A stretch of 64,000 bases of DNA from Thermincola carboxydiphila (GTDB taxonomy: Bacteria > Bacillota > Thermincolia > Thermincolales > UBA2595): assembly GCA_016841045.1 (NCBI GenBank), contig JAENZX010000002.1, positions 273,412-337,411 of the forward strand. The letters are read 5' to 3'. The translations under genes were made by a program, and so were the position numbers. This document shows, in pieces, positions 58,493 to 64,000 of this stretch (the stretch's first letter is position 1; each line of letters begins with the position of its first letter). The notes beneath the pieces were generated by a model. It was given only the letters and a program-made list of their open reading frames with translations. It ran no database searches and was not told where the DNA came from.

Positions 58493-60841
58493 ATGGACGA
58501 GCTAAATTTAAAAAGGCTTGAATATCATAAGATTATCGGCCTCCTACAGGATTGCACAACCTTTAATATAAGCAGGGAACTGGCGTTAGAGATTAAGCCA
58601 TTGAATGACCTGGAGGAGATTGAAAAGAAACTTAAAGAGACAACTGAAGCTAAAGAGATAATTAGACGTGAACCTGATCTTCCATTGGGAGGACTCAGAG
58701 ATATTAGAAGGCTTCTTAAGAAGTCCATGGTAGGCGGAATACTCGAACCATCAGAATTAATGGAAGTTGCGGATACGCTTTTTAGTCTGAGACGGTTAAA
58801 AGCTTTTTTTAAGGACAAGGGGGAAAGCTATACTATCATAGCTGAAATGACCAACCAGTTGGCTGTAGTACGGGAACTGGAGGATAGAATACGAGAAAGT
58901 ATAACCCCTGGTGCTGAGGTAGCAGATAATGCTTCACCTGACCTCAGGAGGTTGAGGAGCGGAATACGGAATATTCAGGCGTCTCTAAAGGACAAACTGG
59001 ATTCTATCATACGTTCCGCAGAATATCAGAAATATCTACAGGACCCGATAGTTACTATGCGTGGGGATAGGTATGTGGTTCCTGTAAAACAGGAGTACCG
59101 GGGAAATTTCCCCGGAATTATTCATGACCAGTCGGCCAGTGGAGCGACTCTTTTTATTGAACCAATGGCTGTGGTTGAAAAGAATAACGAACTTAGAAGA
59201 TTGATGCTTGAAGAAAAACAGGAGATAGTCAGGATTCTTACCAAACTTACTGAGTTTGTCAAGGCTTATCATGAAGAAATTTTAACTAGTGTAATAACAG
59301 CCGGGGAAATTGACCTGATATTTGCTAAGGGGAAACTAAGCCAGCGCATGGACGGCGGTGAACCCAAAATTAATAATAATAACTACATCAACTTAGTTGG
59401 AGCGAGACACCCTCTGCTGCGTGTCGAGGCTGTCCCGATAAGTGTCAGGCTCGGTCGGGAATTTGGCATTATTGTTATTACCGGTCCCAACACTGGAGGA
59501 AAAACCGTTGCTTTAAAAACAGTGGGCTTACTGGTCTTAATGGCCCAGTCGGGACTTCATATTCCAGCGGAGAATGGATCTGAAACAGGTGTGTTTAACA
59601 GGGTCTGTGCTGATATTGGAGATGAACAGTCAATTGAACAGTCCCTTAGTACTTTCTCCTCACACATGATAAATATAATCAATATCCTTGGAACAGTTAA
59701 CGAAAACTCATTGGTTTTATTTGACGAGTTGGGTGCCGGTACTGACCCCACTGAAGGAGCAGCACTGGCAATGGCTATTCTTGACTATCTTGATACCAGG
59801 AAAGTAAAAGTCATCGCAACTACGCATTATAGTGAACTTAAGGCCTTTGCTTTTAACCGGCACGGTGTAGAAAATGCTTCGGTTGAATTTGATATAGAAA
59901 CCTTAAGGCCTACATATAAGCTAAACATTGGGCAGCCTGGCAGCAGCAGCGCTTTTGAGATTGCCAGGAGACTTGGTCTGAGTGAGGGTATTGTTAATAA
60001 GGCAAAGGAAGCGCTGTCGGGGGAAGATATTCAGGTAAGCGAACTCATCCGGCATTTGGAAGTTGACAGACGTACTGCAGAGACAGATCGGACGGAAGCC
60101 GGACAGTTAAAGAACGAACTGGAAAGGCTTAAAAAAGAATATGAACAAAAGCTTCGGGAAATTACAGTTAAGCGACATGATGTTATGGAAAAAGCCCGTC
60201 AGGAGGCTGCTGAATACAGGCGAAAGGCGAGGCTGGAGGCTGAGGAGTTAATTAGGGAGATAAAAGGGGCTGCAGCACAGGGAGCAAGCCAGAAAAGTCT
60301 CACAGCAGCTCAGAGTGCAAAAAAACGCCTGGGGCAGCTTGGTGCCGATGAGGATACACCTGTTCCAACGGTAGCTTATGGTGAAGTACCGCGGATAATT
60401 AAAAAAGGGCAAGAGGTTTTTCTGCCAAAATATAACCAGCACGGTATTGCTCTTACTGATTCCGATAATACGGGAAATGCTGCTGTTCAGGTGGGCGTTA
60501 TGAAGCTGACACTTCCACTTTCAGAGCTTAGACTTGAAAAAGCGAAAAGCATTTCTGAAACAGGTGCACCTAAAGTAATGGCGGAAAAAGCAAAGCAAAT
60601 TGTCACTGAGTTAGATCTTAGGGGAATGACTGTAGATGAAGCAATGGAAGCTGTCGAAAAGTACCTTGATGATGCGTATCTGGCCGGTCTTCCCAAGGCA
60701 TACATAATTCACGGAAAAGGTACAGGTGCATTGAGGAAAGCAATAACTGGTTTTCTTTCGAGACACAGGTTTGTTAAGAACCATAGACTTGGTGAATACG
60801 GCGAAGGCGGAGCAGGAGTGACGGTGGTAGAATTGCAATAG
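58493..60841 (+). CDS. mutS2: Endonuclease MutS2
   Basis: A 782-residue MutS2. Clamp and lever helices (about 1-300) precede the ATPase core with Walker A GPNTGGKT (about 335-342), STFSSHM, LFDELGAGTDPTEG (Walker B) and ATTHYSELK; a coiled coil (about 520-600) and a C-terminal Smr nuclease domain (about 705-782) follow, with ELDLRGMTVDEA and HGKGTGALR. MutS2 suppresses recombination and, with Smr, rescues collided ribosomes in Bacillus. It lacks the mismatch-recognition domain of MutS, as expected. Start ATG 58493 lies behind GAGGGAG. Confidence 0.95.
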   Translation: MDELNLKRLEYHKIIGLLQDCTTFNISRELALEIKPLNDLEEIEKKLKETTEAKEIIRREPDLPLGGLRDIRRLLKKSMVGGILEPSELMEVADTLFSLRRLKAFFKDKGESYTIIAEMTNQLAVVRELEDRIRESITPGAEVADNASPDLRRLRSGIRNIQASLKDKLDSIIRSAEYQKYLQDPIVTMRGDRYVVPVKQEYRGNFPGIIHDQSASGATLFIEPMAVVEKNNELRRLMLEEKQEIVRILTKLTEFVKAYHEEILTSVITAGEIDLIFAKGKLSQRMDGGEPKINNNNYINLVGARHPLLRVEAVPISVRLGREFGIIVITGPNTGGKTVALKTVGLLVLMAQSGLHIPAENGSETGVFNRVCADIGDEQSIEQSLSTFSSHMINIINILGTVNENSLVLFDELGAGTDPTEGAALAMAILDYLDTRKVKVIATTHYSELKAFAFNRHGVENASVEFDIETLRPTYKLNIGQPGSSSAFEIARRLGLSEGIVNKAKEALSGEDIQVSELIRHLEVDRRTAETDRTEAGQLKNELERLKKEYEQKLREITVKRHDVMEKARQEAAEYRRKARLEAEELIREIKGAAAQGASQKSLTAAQSAKKRLGQLGADEDTPVPTVAYGEVPRIIKKGQEVFLPKYNQHGIALTDSDNTGNAAVQVGVMKLTLPLSELRLEKAKSISETGAPKVMAEKAKQIVTELDLRGMTVDEAMEAVEKYLDDAYLAGLPKAYIIHGKGTGALRKAITGFLSRHRFVKNHRLGEYGEGGAGVTVVELQ

Positions 60842-60850
60842 GGAGAGTTA

Positions 60851-60925
60851 GTAATTGACAATTGAAACTTGACAATTGTCAATTGATAATGCACAATGGA
60901 CAGTTGAAAGTTGACAATTGACGAT
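60851..60925. repeat. Degenerate TTGACAATTG repeat cluster
   Basis: TTGACAATTG and its inverse recur about five times in 75 bases (for example TTGACAATTGTCAATTG). The copies are imperfect and have no regular spacing. Possibly a slippage-derived repeat. Confidence 0.6.
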
Positions 60926-60951
60926 GTAGGAAGGTTATCGAAAAAATGATA

Positions 60952-60982
60952 AAATCCCGCTGTTTCCAAAACAGCGGGATTT
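60952..60982. terminator. Bidirectional terminator between mutS2 and the PBP gene
   Basis: A perfect 14-bp stem, AAATCCCGCTGTTT (60952-60965) and AAACAGCGGGATTT (60969-60982), with a three-base loop, between convergent genes. Confidence 0.9.
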
Positions 60983-61009
60983 ATTGTTGACACATACTAA
61001 ACTGGTCTT

Positions 61010-63394
61010 TTAATATCTGTTATAATTTCTGCCACGATATCTATTATTTTGGACCGGTTTCTTTGTTTTCTGATGTTCAGGTATGTCGCACACCTTAGAA
61101 GGCATCTCACCCGGAGGGTAGCTTATATATTGGATAACCTCAGGCGGACACCCGCCATCTTCGCTTGGGCCTGGAACAATAGCAAGATGCGCTTCACTGT
61201 GAATCGGGTCGGTGCAGACCGGGACAGTGGCTGTTCCGCTATTATTTCCGGAATTATAGTCGGGATGGATTTTACAGGTGTCAACAGGCTCTTTACCTTT
61301 GAGAAATGACTTTTTCACCACACTTGGACACGCCGAGGTTGGCAGCTGATCTGACTCGGAACAAACTTCCACAAGGACATGAGCATCACATTCCTTGGTA
61401 GGAAGGGAACCCTTGGCAAAAACGTCTTTTACCAGCGAGTCTTCAGGACACAGCTCACTGGGCTTATTACCGGATTCCGAACATACAGTCGCATATACGA
61501 TATCTTTCGGTTTTGGGAACTCTTTTACCGGGAGATTTTTATGTGCTTCCTTCATTACAGATTTCCAGATTTTTGCAGGGTATGTTCCGCCATAAACCCT
61601 TGGCATTGTCGTTGGAGTATCGTGTCCCATCCATACGACAGATACCAACTCGGGGGTGTAACCTGCAAACCATGCATCTTTGTCATCACTTGTTGTTCCA
61701 GTTTTTCCTGCCACAGGTCTTTTCCCCAGTGAAGCAGCATAACCGGTTCCTCCCTTGACTGCGGATTCAAGCATACTGGTCATTAGGAAGGCTGTAGTTT
61801 TCTTCATAGCTATGGTTTTCTTGGGTCGAACTTCTTCAATAATATTATGATCCCTGTCTTCAATTCTGGTAATTGCAGTAGGTTGAATATAGACTCCTTC
61901 GTTGGCGAAGGCCCCATAAGCGCTTGCCAGTTCAAGGGGTTTAACGCCTCTGGTTATTCCGCCCAAGGCCGTTGAGAGGTGTTCATCTTCGCCTTTAACT
62001 AAGGACGTAATTCCTAGTTTTTTTGCAAATTCAATAGATTTTTGGACACCTGTTTCTTCCATGATTTTAACGGCGGCAACGTTAACTGAAAACATTGTTG
62101 CAGTCCTGTAAGTAATATATCCGCGGTATTTGCCGTCGTAATTTCTGACTGGCCAGGTACCATACTTTGTTGGAACATCATTTACAACATCAGATGGTGA
62201 TTTACCCCTTTCCAGAGCGGGGCCGTATGCCACCACCGGTTTAAATGTGGAACCAGGCTGTCTGACAGCATCAGTAGCCCTGTTAAACTGGCGTTTCTGC
62301 TTGTGTTCACGTCCACCGACTATGGCTTTTATATATCCGGTGTGAGGGTCTAATACAACAACAGCAGCCTGAGGTTGAATCACACCTTTTTTATCGTATT
62401 TTGCCTTGGGAAAGTTCTTGGGATCAGCAAGCGCACGTTCTGCTGCTGTCTGTACTTTCGGGTCTACAGTTGTATAAACATGGAGACCTCCTTTGTAGAC
62501 CTGGGTTTCACCATATTTTTCTATAAGAAGATCTGTGATGTAATCTACAAAGTAAGGAAACTTGTATTTCTCCACATGTCGTGACTTACCGTCATTTACA
62601 AGAGAAACAGGCTTTGCGGATGCGGCAGCAGCTTGGTCTTCGCTAATAAAATCGTTTCTGACCATAGTGGTAAGAACAATGTTCCGTCTTCTTGTTGCTG
62701 CTTCAAGGTCTTTGAAGGGGTCATAATTGTTAGGCGCTTTGGGGAGACCTGCAAGAAGTGCTGCTTCCTCAAGATTAAGCTTTTCAAGATTGTCTTTGCC
62801 GAAGTACACCATTGCGGCGCTTTTAATACCGTACGCACCTTCACCAAAATAAATGCGGTTTAGATACATTTCGAAAATGTCGTCTTTGGGGTAATTTCGT
62901 TCAAGCTGGATGGCCAACATTGCTTCCTGAATCTTACGCTTAAAAGTTTTCTCGGGTGATAAAAAGGCCATTTTTACCACCTGCTGCGTGATTGTACTTG
63001 CACCCTGTGCTCTGCTTCCGCTCTTGATATCGGCTATAGTTGCGCCTACGATGCGCCTGAGGTCCAGACCTTTGTGTTCATAAAACCTGGTGTCTTCGAT
63101 TGAAAGGAAAGCACTCTTTACTAAATCGGGAACCTGTTCTATATCAATGGGGTCACGGTTCTCTACATATATCTTATTTATCAGGTTTCCATCTTTGTCA
63201 TATATGTAGGAAGGCATGTTTGTCTGCAGTGGTTTGGGGTTCCATGCAGGCATATCTCTTAAACCATAAATTACAAGCCCGGCGGCAGAAGCGGCTCCAA
63301 TCACGGCAAGCAAAATGCCTATGACTAAACCGAGTCTCCAATAATTCACTTTTCGGATAGTGCGTCGTCTGGGGGGCCTGTGAGCGTCTGTCAA
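61010..63394 (-). CDS. Class A penicillin-binding protein (PBP1A-type)
   Basis: A bifunctional cell-wall synthase of 794 residues. A basic N-terminus and one membrane helix (about 20-45) precede a GT51 glycosyltransferase domain (about 65-240, with the catalytic Glu in SIEDTRFYEHKGLD) and a transpeptidase domain (about 325-620, with the active Ser in RQPGSTFKPVVAYG, SVN and KTGTTSDDKDAW). The last 130 residues form a Cys-rich tail in which VCSESG-type units repeat and pairs of Cys recur (for example CPEDS, CDAH, CSESDQLPTSAC). Start TTG 63394 has AAGGGGTGA upstream; a GTG nine bases earlier overlaps the site. It is transcribed alone, divergent from tyrS. Confidence 0.93.
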   Translation of the reverse strand: MTDAHRPPRRRTIRKVNYWRLGLVIGILLAVIGAASAAGLVIYGLRDMPAWNPKPLQTNMPSYIYDKDGNLINKIYVENRDPIDIEQVPDLVKSAFLSIEDTRFYEHKGLDLRRIVGATIADIKSGSRAQGASTITQQVVKMAFLSPEKTFKRKIQEAMLAIQLERNYPKDDIFEMYLNRIYFGEGAYGIKSAAMVYFGKDNLEKLNLEEAALLAGLPKAPNNYDPFKDLEAATRRRNIVLTTMVRNDFISEDQAAAASAKPVSLVNDGKSRHVEKYKFPYFVDYITDLLIEKYGETQVYKGGLHVYTTVDPKVQTAAERALADPKNFPKAKYDKKGVIQPQAAVVVLDPHTGYIKAIVGGREHKQKRQFNRATDAVRQPGSTFKPVVAYGPALERGKSPSDVVNDVPTKYGTWPVRNYDGKYRGYITYRTATMFSVNVAAVKIMEETGVQKSIEFAKKLGITSLVKGEDEHLSTALGGITRGVKPLELASAYGAFANEGVYIQPTAITRIEDRDHNIIEEVRPKKTIAMKKTTAFLMTSMLESAVKGGTGYAASLGKRPVAGKTGTTSDDKDAWFAGYTPELVSVVWMGHDTPTTMPRVYGGTYPAKIWKSVMKEAHKNLPVKEFPKPKDIVYATVCSESGNKPSELCPEDSLVKDVFAKGSLPTKECDAHVLVEVCSESDQLPTSACPSVVKKSFLKGKEPVDTCKIHPDYNSGNNSGTATVPVCTDPIHSEAHLAIVPGPSEDGGCPPEVIQYISYPPGEMPSKVCDIPEHQKTKKPVQNNRYRGRNYNRY

Positions 63395-63469
63395 TTTTAT
63401 CACCCCTTAGTGAGAGTATACTTATGATTATAACATATCATCAGCCTAAAGTTAATCCTTTTGGGCATG

Positions 63470-63498
63470 TTGCGAAGCTGCCCTCCTTTTGCTATACT
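63470..63498 (+). promoter_or_regulatory. Promoter of tyrS
   Basis: TTGCGA (63470-63475), 17 bases, TATACT (63493-63498). Only 32 bases separate it from the start codon, so no T-box leader is present. Confidence 0.7.
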
Positions 63499-63530
63499 GA
63501 TAAGGTAGATTGGCAGGGAGGAGATTCATT

Positions 63531-64000
63531 TTGGAAACAGTAGAAAATCAAGCAGTCGAAAAAGAATTGGCAAGACAATTGGAAATTATCAAAAGAGGCG
63601 CCGCAGAAATTGTGCCTGAAAATGAACTTATTCAAAAAATCAGGAAATCTATCACAAATAACAAACCTCTACATATAAAACTTGGACTTGACCCGACGGC
63701 ACCGGATATTCATTTGGGACATACTGTAGTACTCCAAAAACTCAGGCAGTTTCAGGATTTGGGTCATAATATTACAATCATACTCGGGGACTATACAGGC
63801 CGGATCGGTGACCCCACCGGGAAGTCGGAAACCCGAAAACAGCTTACTGAAGAAGAAGTTTTGGCAAATGCCAGAACTTATGAGGAGCAGATATTTAAGA
63901 TTCTTGATAAAGAGAAAACAAAGGTTGTCTTTAATAGTCAGTGGCTTGCTCCGATGACTTTTGCCGATGTTATCAAGCTGGCCGCCAAATATACTGTTGC
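63531..64000 (+). CDS. tyrS: Tyrosine-tRNA ligase, N-terminal part, cut by window edge
   Basis: The first 156 codons of a class I synthetase, running off the right edge. The HIGH motif appears as IHLGH in [20 protein letters not shown], and [18 protein letters not shown] is the tyrosyl-adenylate binding loop typical of the TyrZ/TyrS-2 clade. The start is TTG 63531 with GGAGG (63517-63521) nine bases before it. The KMSKS loop and S4 domain would lie outside the window. Charges tRNA-Tyr; control by T-box is absent here, unlike thrS and pheS. Confidence 0.93.
   Translation, partial: METVENQAVEKELARQLEIIKRGAAEIVPENELIQKIRKSITNNKPLHIKLGLDPTAPDIHLGHTVVLQKLRQFQDLGHNITIILGDYTGRIGDPTGKSETRKQLTEEEVLANARTYEEQIFKILDKEKTKVVFNSQWLAPMTFADVIKLAAKYTV

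Noticed and set aside
60709-60993. Minus-strand open frame across the TTGACAATTG repeat cluster
   Set aside because: Its sequence is a repeat-derived FQLSI/YQLTI pattern lying in the end of mutS2 and the repeat; no ribosome site.
61379-61758. Plus-strand open frames opposite the PBP gene
   Set aside because: They are antisense readings of the conserved PBP transpeptidase and tail; no ribosome sites.
1-64000. CRISPR array or cas genes
   Set aside because: No regularly spaced repeat-spacer pattern and no Cas motifs seen on either strand.

Overview
The window reads as a chromosome segment of a low-GC, endospore-forming Gram-positive anaerobe in the Clostridia, most likely near the Peptococcaceae/Desulfotomaculum group (inference). 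The support is T-box leaders before thrS and pheS, an L20-type leader before infC, ytxC, yqzL-like, yqhR-like and FapA genes, S-layer-homology proteins, a Kin-type sporulation kinase, TGTCGAA motifs and many AGGAGG ribosome sites. GC content is visibly low, and lowest in the first 10 kb.

Region 1 (1-10 kb) is an accessory and defence region. It holds the end of a GmrSD-type (DUF1524) nuclease gene, a frameshifted TIM-barrel relic, and a 60-nt 3' piece of tRNA-Leu followed by the tRNA's terminator, which looks like the far end of a tRNA-integrated island. A membrane-anchored Mrr-like nuclease, a McrB/McrC-like pair and a SWIM zinc-finger gene broken by one in-frame stop follow. Region 2 (9.4-16 kb) is patchy: an MFS relic, duplicated sequence scars, secreted or S-layer-type proteins, a PRC-barrel protein, a possible IS3 end, and a padR/split-permease operon whose regulator seems to start at AUU.

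Region 3 (16-33.5 kb) is dominated by signalling. It has an orphan Kin-like histidine kinase, a GT87 glycosyltransferase, an ABM monooxygenase, a SprT-like metalloprotein, and a five-PAS histidine kinase with its OmpR-type regulator. Just downstream of the regulator lie two perfect 11-bp direct repeats placed like a Pho box in front of a -10. After that comes a seven-gene cluster: FapA (DUF342), STAS, a RsbW-type HATPase protein, STAS, a Spo0E/PAS/HD fusion and two membrane PAS-SpoIIE phosphatases. It contains all the parts of a partner-switching circuit but no sigma factor, and is the most promising candidate for an undescribed system here.

Region 4 (33.6-39 kb) has a nitroreductase, a second SLH protein, small exported proteins, a MacB-type ABC exporter and tRNA-Val(GAC). 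Region 5 (39-64 kb) is conserved core: ytxC, DUF445, thrS, infC-rpmI-rplT, yqhR-like, ktrB-ktrA, a SpoU methyltransferase, yqzL-like, pheS-pheT, zapA, polX, NIF3-like, U32, mutS2, a class A PBP (minus strand) and the start of tyrS, interrupted by one MITE-like palindromic repeat.
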